Part shown: positions 30,273 to 37,443 of the stretch, piece by piece
Numbering within the stretch: position 1 is the first letter of the stretch
Layout of the letters: the number at the start of each line of letters is the position of its first letter
Source of the DNA: Nanobdellota archaeon
GTDB taxonomy: Archaea; Nanobdellota; Nanobdellia; SCGC-AAA011-G17; UBA489
Direction: 5' to 3'
DNA length: 40,195 bases
Assembly (NCBI GenBank): GCA_030699455.1
Contig: JAUYMN010000010.1
Span: forward strand, 1-40,195
The notes under the pieces: generated by a model
Seen by the model: the letters and a program-made list of their open reading frames with translations, nothing else
Databases searched by the model: none
What the model was told of the DNA's origin: nothing
Program-made: the position numbers and the translations under genes

Positions 30273-31055
30273 ATGGCTTCAAAAACTAAAACAGGGGATT
30301 TTTCAAGTTACAGGTTAGAAGGAAATCCAGTAGAAACAACACCCATAATTGGAAATTTAATAAACAATGAGTTAGGAGCATACATTCTTGAAAGATTAAA
30401 CTCGAAATTTAAAGGAACAAGATTAGCATATCCTCCAAATGAAATGCCTCAAGAAGGACAGCCAATAAAATTCTCAAATTTTCCAAGGATATTGGATATA
30501 AACCAAGAATTAAGACAATTACCTGATATAAACATCAGACCTTTAACAGCAAGAGAGGCAGTAACATATTTTAATGCTAAAACAAAAGAAGGAAAACTTG
30601 TAATCCCTGAAAGAGACAAAACATATGCAGATACTATCTCAGTTTTAATAGCACCAAAAGAAGGAAGAAATGAAGCCCACGAAAATAGAATAATGGGAAT
30701 ACTTGGAATTTCAAGATTAGAAGAACCATTAGTGGTAAACGGATTAGGAGTAGCTCCAGCAGATAATGGAGATGGTTTTATTTTTGAAGAAACAGATGGC
30801 ATAACAACAGAGCCTTATCAGGCAATTTTAGAATTAGCAAAATCAAAAGGTGTTGCAGTTCGGCAATCTTTAGAACAATCAGGTCTTCGCAGGCTTTTCC
30901 GTAACCAGGGTAGACTGAGTGCCAGGGATGATAGGCTCTTGATTGCTAAGGGGAGTGGCAGGGTGCAGGTTATTCAGGATCCGAAGGATCCGCGCACCGA
31001 TTTAGAACTAGTAGACAGAGTATTACAAGAAGTAAGAAGAGGATTCACAAAATGA
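30273..31055 (+). CDS. Variable-cassette protein, paralogue 1 (putative DGR target)
   Basis: 260 aa, soluble, no signal peptide. Shares with the next gene the segments LNSKFKGT(R/Q)LAYxPNEMPQEGQP, PERD(K/E)TYAD and SGLRRLFR...GRVQVIQDPKD. The cassette at residues about 205-240 differs from paralogue 2 at 11 of 20 codons between constant flanks. Codons in the cassette (CGC, CGT, AGG, CTC, GTG, CCG) are GC-rich compared with the AT-rich body. The body has no enzyme motif I recognise. The fold of the variable end is unknown; the pattern RLxR...LxA...GRV resembles tails I associate with DPANN/CPR retroelement targets. It overlaps paralogue 2 by four bases. Confidence 0.7.
   Translation: MASKTKTGDFSSYRLEGNPVETTPIIGNLINNELGAYILERLNSKFKGTRLAYPPNEMPQEGQPIKFSNFPRILDINQELRQLPDINIRPLTAREAVTYFNAKTKEGKLVIPERDKTYADTISVLIAPKEGRNEAHENRIMGILGISRLEEPLVVNGLGVAPADNGDGFIFEETDGITTEPYQAILELAKSKGVAVRQSLEQSGLRRLFRNQGRLSARDDRLLIAKGSGRVQVIQDPKDPRTDLELVDRVLQEVRRGFTK
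30876..30991 (+). other. Putative DGR variable repeat 1 with 3' hairpin
   Basis: The order is a 27-nt constant segment (30876-30902), a 60-nt variable core (30903-30962) and a 27-nt constant segment (30963-30989). The hairpin GGATCC-GAA-GGATCC (30977-30991) overlaps the end of the second constant segment. Against the copy at 31643 the core differs at 21 positions and the flanks at none. DGR variable repeats have this layout, with an IMH-like constant 3' end and a downstream hairpin. Confidence 0.55.
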
Positions 31056-31864
31056 CAGCAGATTTTTCAGGATATATATTACCAAGAGGAAGAACTTTAG
31101 CAGTAGTTGATAACCTAATCTACGACGAATTAGGTAAAGAAGCATTAGAAAAATTAAACTCAAAATTCAAAGGAACACAATTGGCATATTCTCCAAATGA
31201 AATGCCTCAAGAAGGACAGCCATTAAGATTCTCAAACATAAGATCATTATTCCTAGAGCAAGCAGTCGGAGAACTAACAAATAACAAAATAACACTATTA
31301 AGCCCTGAACAAATATTAGCTAACTGGAATAATATTCCAGAAAGAGATGAAACATACGCAGATTCTTCACTCGCAATTTATCCAAATGAAGGTCCAAACG
31401 AAACACACAGAAAAAGAGCACTAGGAATAATTAATATATCCAATCCAGCAGCACCAATCATAGTGTCAGGATTAACAATTGCCATAGCAGACAATGAAGA
31501 TGTTTTTACATTAGAACCAACAAACCACACAGCATACAAGGAAGCACCATGGTTAGAAAAGACACAAATGATAACGTACAATCCAAAAACAGGAGAAATA
31601 GAACCTTCAGAAGATGGAATCATGGTTCAAGTTCCAAATGACCAATCAGGTCTTCGCAGGCTTTTCCGTGTCAGGGATGGGCTCGATGCCAGGTATGTTA
31701 GGCTCTTGAATGCGGATGAGGATGGTCGGGTGCAGGTTATTCAGGATCCGAAGGATCATCAAAAAAATTTAGAGCTTATACTAAAAAGAGAAGCATCAGA
31801 AATGCAGGCGAGATTGATGGGAGCATTAGAATATTTAAAAACAGGAAGCATTCCTAACAAGTAG
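31052..31864 (+). CDS. Variable-cassette protein, paralogue 2 (putative DGR target)
   Basis: 270 aa. Starts MTADFSGYILPRGR, overlapping paralogue 1 by ATGA. Shared blocks: LNSKFKGTQLAYSPNEMPQEGQP, PERDETYAD and the cassette SGLRRLFRVRDGLDARYVRL...GRVQVIQDPKD at about residues 198-235. Outside these blocks the paralogues have diverged considerably. The C-terminal ~35 residues after the cassette are a charged helix (EMQARLMGALEYLK), unlike most known DGR targets where the variable part is at the very end. Function unknown. A reverse-transcriptase fragment follows directly. Confidence 0.7.
   Translation: MTADFSGYILPRGRTLAVVDNLIYDELGKEALEKLNSKFKGTQLAYSPNEMPQEGQPLRFSNIRSLFLEQAVGELTNNKITLLSPEQILANWNNIPERDETYADSSLAIYPNEGPNETHRKRALGIINISNPAAPIIVSGLTIAIADNEDVFTLEPTNHTAYKEAPWLEKTQMITYNPKTGEIEPSEDGIMVQVPNDQSGLRRLFRVRDGLDARYVRLLNADEDGRVQVIQDPKDHQKNLELILKREASEMQARLMGALEYLKTGSIPNK
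31643..31757 (+). other. Putative DGR variable repeat 2 with 3' hairpin
   Basis: Same layout as repeat 1: constant 31643-31669, core 31670-31729, constant 31730-31756, with hairpin GATCC-GAA-GGATC at 31745-31757. Of the 21 core differences, 16 have A in at least one copy, which is compatible with adenine-directed mutagenesis of a lost or distant template. Confidence 0.55.
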
Positions 31865-31901
31865 ATTTTTATATTCTTTATTTTTATTTTACGTATCCTA
31901 G

Positions 31902-32113
31902 CAATATCTAAAAAGCTTAAAATTAGAGCTGCATCTAGAAAAATACAAAACTGGTTCAATCTCTAGAGAAAATATCTCAAAAAGTATAAATGGATGGCTT
32001 GCCTATGCCGAAGGTTGAATACCCATAACCTAAGAAAAAAAGTAAGAAATCAATTAAATGCCTTAAAATTAACTATCCCTATGCAAAAGCAAACGAAGTT
32101 CAAATCACATTAG
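31902..32113 (+). pseudogene. Reverse transcriptase C-terminal remnant (DGR/retron type)
   Basis: The frame from 31902 encodes LELHLEKYKTGSISRENISK then SINGWLAYAEG and stops at 32018. A shift at about 32015 continues NTHNLRKKVRNQLNALKL to a stop at 32113. Joined, this reads like the C-terminal segment of DGR- and retron-like reverse transcriptases, whose usual form is ...G.IS...I..S...W.(G/A)(H/Y)A.HANT..LRKK(I/V). The catalytic YxDD domain is missing. The gene is therefore a truncated, frameshifted fragment directly downstream of the two variable genes, where a DGR RT would be expected. No other gene lies in 31865-32147. Confidence 0.5.
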
Positions 32114-32147
32114 AAAAGCTTAAATAACTAAATTCTAAGATTATACC

Positions 32148-32342
32148 ATGGGAAGAATCAAGACTCAGCTGATAAAACGTTCAACAGTAAAGCTATTAGA
32201 AGCTCAGAGAGAGCGATTTACGGACAATTTTGAAGAAAATAAAAAAACAGCACAAGAGATGTTAACCGATTCCAGTAAAAAACTAAGAAATATCATAGCA
32301 GGCTATGCCACAAGACTCGTAAAAAACGACAAAGACCTCTAA
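32148..32342 (+). CDS. rps17e: Small ribosomal subunit protein S17e (eS17)
   Basis: 64 aa, matching archaeal S17e: MGRIKTQLIKRSTVKLLEAQRERFTDNFEENKKTAQEML...SSKKLRNIIAGYATRLVK. It is a three-helix protein of the 30S head, found only in archaea and eukaryotes. A TATA element (GCTTAAATAAC) centred 26 nt before the ATG indicates a leaderless transcript. Confidence 0.95.
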   Translation: MGRIKTQLIKRSTVKLLEAQRERFTDNFEENKKTAQEMLTDSSKKLRNIIAGYATRLVKNDKDL

Positions 32343-32429
32343 TTCTGTTCTTATCTATTAAAGACAATAAAGATTAATAAATTAGGTAAATAACCCATAC
32401 CAGTATCATTAACCACATTGGAGGAGAAA

Positions 32430-32768
32430 ATGACAGAAAAAACAAAAGATAATGTTGCGGAAGACCAAACCGTATTTGTTGGCAACAAACCGTTCATGAA
32501 AATTCTATAGATCAAGTAGCTATGGATCATGTATTACGTAACGGGAGTGGTCATGCAGTTCACAACACAAAATGCAGGAAAATCAGTGGTAAAAGCAAGA
32601 GGGAAATTTATCAGCAAGGCAGTAGATATAGCTGAGGTAACTACAAAGAGATTTTTAGAAGGGCAGGTGGATATTTCAGACATATACACTAATAGCGAAG
32701 AATTCAGGAATTCCGAGGGAAAGAATGTTAGAGTCTCAACAATAGAAATCACACTAAAAAAGAAATAA
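32430..32768 (+). pseudogene. alba: Alba chromatin protein, interrupted by a 33-nt insert with two TAG codons
   Basis: ATG 32430, with GGAGGAG just upstream, begins MTEKTKDNVAEDQTVFVGNKPFM. The same frame resumes at 32529 with YVTGVVMQFTTQNAGKSVVKARGKFISKAVDIAEVTTKRFL and ends KKK at 32768, a complete Alba sequence. Between them lie ten extra codons including TAG at 32508 and TAG at 32517. Removing exactly 33 nt (about 32499-32531) restores FMNYVTG, the family sequence. The insert contains a 15-nt imperfect tandem repeat. Either the gene is dead, the intact part is translated from ATG 32529 (79 aa without strand 1), or the insert is removed from RNA. By eye no clear bulge-helix-bulge forms. 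Confidence 0.8.
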
Positions 32769-32816
32769 CCAAACATTTAAAATAAACAAATTTAGTTTAG
32801 GTTTAAGAGGTGAATG

Positions 32817-34508
32817 ATGGAGAGCATATTCTTTGAGCTGGGCATAGTAATAAGTGTGGCAGCGCTCTTGGCAATTTTCTTTCGCTTGTTAAAACAACCA
32901 CCATTATTGGCATATTTAGTAACAGGCATAATCATGGGGCCGGCAGTATTCAATTTAATCACTGCACAGAATGAATTTCAGACTTTTTCGCAGATAGGTG
33001 TTGCATTTTTGTTATTCATAGTTGGTCTAAATTTAAATATTAAAATTCTTAGGGAAGTCGGAAAAGTATCGCTTTACACAGGTTTAGGCCAGGTAATCTT
33101 TACATCACTGATAGGGTATTTTTTAATCATTTTTTTAGGGTTTACAAGAATAGAAGCAGTATACATATCACTTGCATTGGCATTTAGTAGCACAATTATT
33201 ATTGTAAAATTACTTTCTGACAAAAGAGATATGGAAAGCCTTTATGGTAAAATATCCATTGGATTTTTGTTAGTGCAGGATGCAATTGCAATATTTATCC
33301 TAATAACCCTTAAAAGTTTTAACACACTGCAGATAGTTCCATCGGTAGTAGAATCCATATTTAAGGCAGTTATTTTGTGCATTATTGCTTACGTAGCATC
33401 AAAATTTTTCCTAAAAAAATTCTTTGAGAAAGTTGCAAAATCAACAGAAATATTGTTTCTCACAGCAATATCATGGTGTTTTATATTGTCAATATTAGCT
33501 GTATTTCTCGGGTTCACGATAGAAATAGGGGCATTTATAGCAGGCATCAGCCTAGCGTCATTGCCTTATACGACGGAAATATCAAATAAAATCAAGCCAT
33601 TAAGAGATTTTTTTATAATACTTTTCTTTGTAGTAGTAGGATCATCTTTGTCTATATCAAACATAGCCTCCCATATCTGGATTATTTTTATTCTTTCAGT
33701 ATTTGTTTTGATAGGCAACCCACTGATTGTTATGGGGATAATGGGACTGATGGGGTTCAAAAGTAGGACAGGATTCCTAGCAGGCCTAACGGTGGCGCAG
33801 ATAAGCGAGTTTAGTCTTATTCTGGCAGCAGCAGGATTTAAGCTCGGGCATTTATCGACAGATGTTATTTCAATCATATCTGCAGTGGGAATAATAACAA
33901 TTGCAATTTCAACCTACATGATAACCAACAATGAAAAGTTGTATTTATATCTTTCACCATTCCTAAAAATATTTGAAAGAAAAAATATATATGAAAAAAA
34001 ACTGGCGCACCATAAAAATGCAAAGAAATACAACACTATCCTCATGGGAAGGCATAGGATAGGATACAGTGTCCTAAGAAATTTAAATAAAAAGAAAGAC
34101 AAATTTCTTGTTGTTGATTTCAATCCAGCAGTTATCAAAGAATTAATCAGTAAAAAAATACCGTGCATATACGGGGACATAGCAGATCCAGAAATATTGG
34201 AAGAGTTAAAAAAATTCAATCCAAAGCTAATCATCTCAACAATACATGTATATGAAGACAGTGTCTTAGTGACTGAAATGTTTAGAAAAATAAATAAAAA
34301 AATAACAATAGTTGTAACTGCAAATACTGTAAGGGAAGCATTAGATCTCTATGAGCTAGGTGCAAACTATGTTATTATACCACATATCCTTGGTGGAGAA
34401 AGGGTTTCAGAAATGCTAAGAACCACAATTCCAAACAAAAAAAGACTGGGAAAATTAAGGAACAAGCACATAAAATCCCTAATAAATGCAGACAATGCAC
34501 AGCAATAA
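32817..34508 (+). CDS. Kef/NhaP-type cation:proton antiporter with TrkA-N domain
   Basis: 563 aa from ATG 32817, placed 4 nt after GAGGTG; ATG 32814 is too close to that site. Residues 1-390 form about 12 membrane helices of the CPA2 fold (LLKQPPLLAYLVTGIIMGP, AFLLFIVGLNLN, SLALAFSSTIIIVKLLSDK, LVQDAIAIFILI, LTVAQISEFSLILAAAGF). Residues about 405-540 are a Rossmann RCK/TrkA-N domain (NTILMGRHRIGYSVLRNLNKKKDKFLVVDFNP, IYGDIADPEIL). It exchanges K+ or Na+ for protons, gated by nucleotide binding. The TAA is followed two bases later by the convergent tRNA. Confidence 0.93.
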   Translation: MESIFFELGIVISVAALLAIFFRLLKQPPLLAYLVTGIIMGPAVFNLITAQNEFQTFSQIGVAFLLFIVGLNLNIKILREVGKVSLYTGLGQVIFTSLIGYFLIIFLGFTRIEAVYISLALAFSSTIIIVKLLSDKRDMESLYGKISIGFLLVQDAIAIFILITLKSFNTLQIVPSVVESIFKAVILCIIAYVASKFFLKKFFEKVAKSTEILFLTAISWCFILSILAVFLGFTIEIGAFIAGISLASLPYTTEISNKIKPLRDFFIILFFVVVGSSLSISNIASHIWIIFILSVFVLIGNPLIVMGIMGLMGFKSRTGFLAGLTVAQISEFSLILAAAGFKLGHLSTDVISIISAVGIITIAISTYMITNNEKLYLYLSPFLKIFERKNIYEKKLAHHKNAKKYNTILMGRHRIGYSVLRNLNKKKDKFLVVDFNPAVIKELISKKIPCIYGDIADPEILEELKKFNPKLIISTIHVYEDSVLVTEMFRKINKKITIVVTANTVREALDLYELGANYVIIPHILGGERVSEMLRTTIPNKKRLGKLRNKHIKSLINADNAQQ

Positions 34509-34510
34509 GA

Positions 34511-34582
34511 TGACGCTGAAAGGATTTGAACCTTCGACCCCTGCCGCATGAAAGCAATGCTCTACCACTGAGCTACAGCGCC
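34511..34582 (-). tRNA. tRNA with CAU anticodon (elongator Met or Ile2)
   Basis: 72 nt folding as a standard cloverleaf: acceptor GGCGCTG/CAGCGTC, D arm GCTC-AGTGGTA-GAGC, anticodon loop TTCATGC with CAT at 34-36, T loop TTCAAAT, discriminator A. CCA is not encoded. The anticodon stem lacks the three G-C pairs of an initiator, so it is elongator Met, or Ile2 if C34 is modified with agmatidine. A TATA element (CCTTTTAAATTG) lies about 29 nt upstream on the minus strand. Confidence 0.92.
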
Positions 34583-34664
34583 ACAGAATTATCATTAAAA
34601 TACAATTTAAAAGGGTTTTGCAATCAATCAGCGCCGTCATAAACCATCCAGAATCTAATACTCA

Positions 34665-34785
34665 AATTGTAGGGGATTAGCCTGACAAAAACTTTGGCAT
34701 GTATGTTGCGTGCCTTAACACAGCTCACGCCACGGAACATTGCGCCATCCCCATTTCAGTCGTCGGGAGACATAACAGAAATTAG
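34665..34785 (-). ncRNA. Candidate structured RNA, possibly H/ACA-like
   Basis: Within the 392-bp gap 34583-34974, this stretch is clearly GC-richer than its surroundings and has no long frame. On the minus strand GGGGAT (34752) pairs with ATCCCC (34672), enclosing an inner stem GCGTG/CACGC. The outer stem is followed by TACA, as in H/ACA guide RNAs. A TATA-like AACTTATAGGC near 34810 would start transcription near 34784. Other structured RNA types are possible. The rest of the gap (34790-34974) is AT-rich and holds only the GNAT promoter. Confidence 0.3.
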
Positions 34786-34974
34786 TTTCAACTTTTGAGA
34801 ATGCCTATAAGTTAGAGTTCAAACAAGAAATAGGAAATAATATTTTTTGGGTGGGCTATGTATTAAAGAGACGCGCGCTTTTTTTGTTTCTTTTTTCTTA
34901 AAAAAAGAAAATGAGGATTTCCGTTATATGCTTAGAAAATAAAGGCTTATAAACTATTATTAAGTAGTGATATT

Positions 34975-35442
34975 ATGGAAATAGATAGAACTAATAAAAA
35001 AAATGAAGGAGAAATTGTTATTAGAGACCTCTCTCCACCAGAAACAGAAGAAGTTTATGAAATGGGGAGAAATGAACCTTATTTTTGCGGTTTTTGGGAT
35101 AGAGAAGTTATTGAAGCAATTCCAAATTCAAATGATTGTTATGCTCTAACGGCAAGAGTTGATGACGCTTTAGCAGGTTTTGCAATCGCACAATATTCTC
35201 CCACATTAAGAAAAGCTACTTGGGAAAATCTTTATGTTTCTCTAGAACACAGAAAAAGAGTTTATGATGGGACATCTGTTTCAAGAGCTTTAAGCGAAGC
35301 TATAATTAGAAAGATGCAATCTGTCGGAGCTACTTCTATAAATGGAATGACAGAAACAAAGAATTCTCAAATGAGAAGGCTATTTGAGAAATTAGATTTT
35401 GAAGAGATAGGGGAGTTTGTTTGGGAAAGAAAAGGGTTATAA
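34975..35442 (+). CDS. GNAT-family N-acetyltransferase
   Basis: 155 aa with the GNAT order. The N-terminal strand/helix is VIRDLSPPETEEVYEMGRNE. The beta4 region is AGFAIAQYSPTLRKATWENLYVSLEHRKR, followed by an acetyl-CoA-binding helix with a diverged R/Q-x-x-G loop (RVYDGTSVSRALSEAIIRKM). The C-terminal NSQMRRLFEKLDFEEIGEFVWERKG is typical of RimI-like enzymes. Substrate unknown. The TATA box TTATAAAC is centred 24 nt upstream (leaderless). It lies 25 bp before the next gene on the same strand. Confidence 0.8.
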   Translation: MEIDRTNKKNEGEIVIRDLSPPETEEVYEMGRNEPYFCGFWDREVIEAIPNSNDCYALTARVDDALAGFAIAQYSPTLRKATWENLYVSLEHRKRVYDGTSVSRALSEAIIRKMQSVGATSINGMTETKNSQMRRLFEKLDFEEIGEFVWERKGL

Positions 35443-35467
35443 ACATTTTAGTTCTTTTTTAATAGAA

Positions 35468-36217
35468 ATGGAAAAGAAAAAACAAATCCAAAAAAATGAA
35501 TTTTTTGATATAAACAAATTTCCTGCAAAGGAAGGGATGTTAATTTTTGGTATTTCTATGAGCAAAATTTCAAGTTTGCAAAATGCGAAAAAATGCTTTT
35601 CGTATATTGAAGAATTAACAAAAAAAGTAAAATATCCTTATGTTGGTTTGACATTTTTGTATTCAGATAACCTTTATTTTTATCAAAAAGGAGATGCAGT
35701 AAAGTTAAACAAAAAATTTCAGCAATTAATGATTTCGCATAAAAATGAATTTCAAAAAATTTTGAATAAGAATCTATGGTATATTAGGGATTCATTCGGG
35801 TTTATAACATGGAATCAAGCCCTTATTGAAATAAAAAATTTTATGAATTATTTTTCAGAATTAAAAGATATTTATAACAAAGATAAAACATTTCAGAAAT
35901 ATCTTGAAGAAGATATAAAAGAATCAAAGAAGAAGATTGACGAAGAAAATGTTTTATTTATTCTAGAGGAGATTTTAATTTTTTATCTCGCCTCAAAAGG
36001 AAAATTAAAATTTCAGAATAAATATCTCAATGGAAAAGAAAAATGGGTTTTGTGGTGTTATCCAGGGAAACCTTTGAAATCTGAAATTTATCTTTATCAA
36101 AAAAATTTCTTTGAACTTGAGAACAAAGAAAACAATTATGAAAATTGCTATTATGATTTAAGCGAAAAGAGATTATACAATTACTATAATGTTGATTTGG
36201 AAACGCTGAAATTATGA
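35468..36217 (+). CDS. Probable tRNA-dependent cyclodipeptide synthase (XYP type)
   Basis: 249 aa from ATG 35468; a longer in-frame start at 35417 overlaps the GNAT gene. The family elements appear in order. First is a strand ending LIFGISMSK, with the nucleophile Ser in GIS and Lys at the position that is Asn in the NYH group. Next is a helix (CFSYIEELTKK). Later comes YFSELKDIYNKDKTFQKYLEEDI. Then LFILEEILIFYLASKG supplies the conserved Glu, and finally WCYPG gives the Tyr-Pro pair. CDPSs are class I synthetase-like enzymes that join two aminoacyl-tRNAs into a diketopiperazine. Assignment rests on motif order only; substrate cannot be read. Confidence 0.5.
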   Translation: MEKKKQIQKNEFFDINKFPAKEGMLIFGISMSKISSLQNAKKCFSYIEELTKKVKYPYVGLTFLYSDNLYFYQKGDAVKLNKKFQQLMISHKNEFQKILNKNLWYIRDSFGFITWNQALIEIKNFMNYFSELKDIYNKDKTFQKYLEEDIKESKKKIDEENVLFILEEILIFYLASKGKLKFQNKYLNGKEKWVLWCYPGKPLKSEIYLYQKNFFELENKENNYENCYYDLSEKRLYNYYNVDLETLKL

Positions 36218-36312
36218 TATTTAGGAAATCTCCCTATAAATCCAAAAACGAAGTTTTTGCTGTCTATTTTTCTTGAAAAGAAAACTGTGCGCTCTCGTCT
36301 ATCGACTCGGCA

Positions 36313-36537
36313 CTATTTTAGTTTTGCGAACTCTTCGTAGGTTAGTCCTGCGTCTTTTATTATTCTAGAGAGCGTTCCTGATTTTAGCTCTTTGTGCATT
36401 GGAACTGTTAGTTTTCTTATGGTATCTTGTTCTTGTTTTTCAAGTCTGACATGTGATCCTAGGATACGTAGCAACAAGACAAATACTTTTTTTAATCGTT
36501 TGATTACGTCAATTCCAGAAATTCTAGGTAGTTTCAT
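36313..36537 (-). CDS. hicA: HicA-type mRNA interferase toxin
   Basis: 74 aa. MKLPRISGIDVIKRLKK, GSHVRLEK (catalytic His in a dsRBD-like fold) and TVPMHKELKSGTLSRIIKDAGLTYEEF match HicA/YcfA closely. The segment KKVFVLLLRILGSHV is one residue longer and lacks the usual Gly before Phe, so mild decay is possible. The ATG overlaps the HicB stop (ATGA). It is the last gene of the minus-strand unit starting at 38151. Confidence 0.88.
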   Translation of the reverse strand: MKLPRISGIDVIKRLKKVFVLLLRILGSHVRLEKQEQDTIRKLTVPMHKELKSGTLSRIIKDAGLTYEEFAKLK

Positions 36538-36734
36538 ACAGTTAGAGCTATTTTCTCTCCTGTAAATACGACAAGTTCGTTAGTATCAGGCTCGATATAC
36601 AGTTCCAATGCTTCCTTAATATTCGCTAAAGCTTCTTCACGAGTATCCCCCTCGGAGATACAACCATGTAATGAAGGGACATAAACAGTAAATCCCCCCT
36701 CTTTTGCAGGTTCCAAAATAACAGTTATCTTCAT
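36534..36734 (-). CDS. hicB: HicB-type antitoxin (short form)
   Basis: 66 aa from ATG 36734: MKITVILEPAKEGGFTVYVPSLHGCISEGDTREEALANIKEALELYIEP is the HicB RNase H-like domain. The DNA-binding C-terminal domain of long HicB proteins is missing, common in archaeal short HicB. Upstream in-frame starts (TTG 36821, ATG 36806) exist but add residues foreign to the family. It neutralises HicA, encoded next. Confidence 0.88.
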   Translation of the reverse strand: MKITVILEPAKEGGFTVYVPSLHGCISEGDTREEALANIKEALELYIEPDTNELVVFTGEKIALTV

Positions 36735-36817
36735 ACCAGTAACATAGAGTTCGCAGTTTATAAAATTGCCGATTCTCAACTCTGATTTTTCGTCTTCGCC
36801 GAACATTGCACTAAAAA

Positions 36818-37234
36818 TCAATTCATTTCAGAGATAATGTTCTTTAATTTATTGGCAATTTTATCCATATCATCTTCTGAGCCATATTTTCCAGACTTCC
36901 AAAATTGTAGCGTATCTGTTTCATACCGCGGAATCACATGAAAATGAACATGATCTACAGCTTGTCCTGCAGCTTTTTTATTATTCTGAACAATATTAAC
37001 TCCTTGTGATATCTTTCCTAAAACTTTAGCCATCTTTTTAACCCTGATAATTAACTCCTGCAGGGCATTGTCTGGAATGTCTTCTATATCTTGGTAATGC
37101 ATCTTTGGAACGACAAGCAAGTGTCCTGAGTTTGCAGGAGCAATATCCATAAAACTAACTACTCTCTCATCCTCATAGATTATCTTGGCAGGAATTTTTT
37201 TCTCTGCAATACTACAGAATAAGCAATCAATCAT
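36818..37234 (-). CDS. HIT-family nucleotide hydrolase
   Basis: 138 aa. CLFCSIAEKKIPAKIIYEDERVVSFMDIAPANSGHLLVVPKMHYQDI is the N-terminal Hint signature with a CxxC zinc site. AVDHVHFHVIPRY holds the histidine triad HxHxH with the catalytic central His. Such enzymes hydrolyse AMP-lysine or dinucleotide substrates. It overlaps the preceding basic-protein gene by eight bases. Confidence 0.95.
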   Translation of the reverse strand: MIDCLFCSIAEKKIPAKIIYEDERVVSFMDIAPANSGHLLVVPKMHYQDIEDIPDNALQELIIRVKKMAKVLGKISQGVNIVQNNKKAAGQAVDHVHFHVIPRYETDTLQFWKSGKYGSEDDMDKIANKLKNIISEMN

Positions 37235-37442
37235 TTAATCCTCCTCTTGCCATTTCCCTCATTCTTTTAATAAATGAGTTTCTTGTGACTTTAACAGTTT
37301 TTTTCAATATTACTGGTTTCTTCAGACTCTTTTTAGGAACATATTTTTTTGAAGCAGTGGATTCTCTGAATTTTCCTCTTATCTTATTCATCCTCTTCTT
37401 CTTAGAATACAAAAGCCTAGGACTTTTTGATTTTCTTCCCAT
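37227..37442 (-). CDS. Small basic protein, 71 aa, unknown
   Basis: 71 aa, about one-third Lys/Arg (MGRKSKSPRLLYSKKKRMNKIRGKFR, KKSLKKPVILKKTVKVTRNSFIKRMREMARGG). It has no cysteines and no membrane segment; a nucleic-acid-binding role is plausible but unproven. It starts one base after the stop of the SIMPL gene and overlaps the HIT gene by eight bases, so it is embedded in that operon and likely real. Confidence 0.6.
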   Translation of the reverse strand: MGRKSKSPRLLYSKKKRMNKIRGKFRESTASKKYVPKKSLKKPVILKKTVKVTRNSFIKRMREMARGGLND

Positions 37443-37443
37443 T

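Noticed and set aside
32505-32520. Pyrrolysine recoding of the TAG codons in alba
   Set aside because: TAG ends several other genes here (for example Lrp, both secreted proteins and paralogue 2), no Pyl genes are seen, and the family sequence is restored only by removing the insert, not by reading through.
32490-32535. Archaeal bulge-helix-bulge intron in alba
   Set aside because: CCGTT/AACGG can pair across the insert, but I could not place two 3-nt bulges around a 4-bp helix at the required cut sites; kept only as a possibility.
34367-34557. Two 60-aa antisense frames over the antiporter end and tRNA
   Set aside because: They run through the tRNA gene and oppose a well-defined TrkA-N domain.
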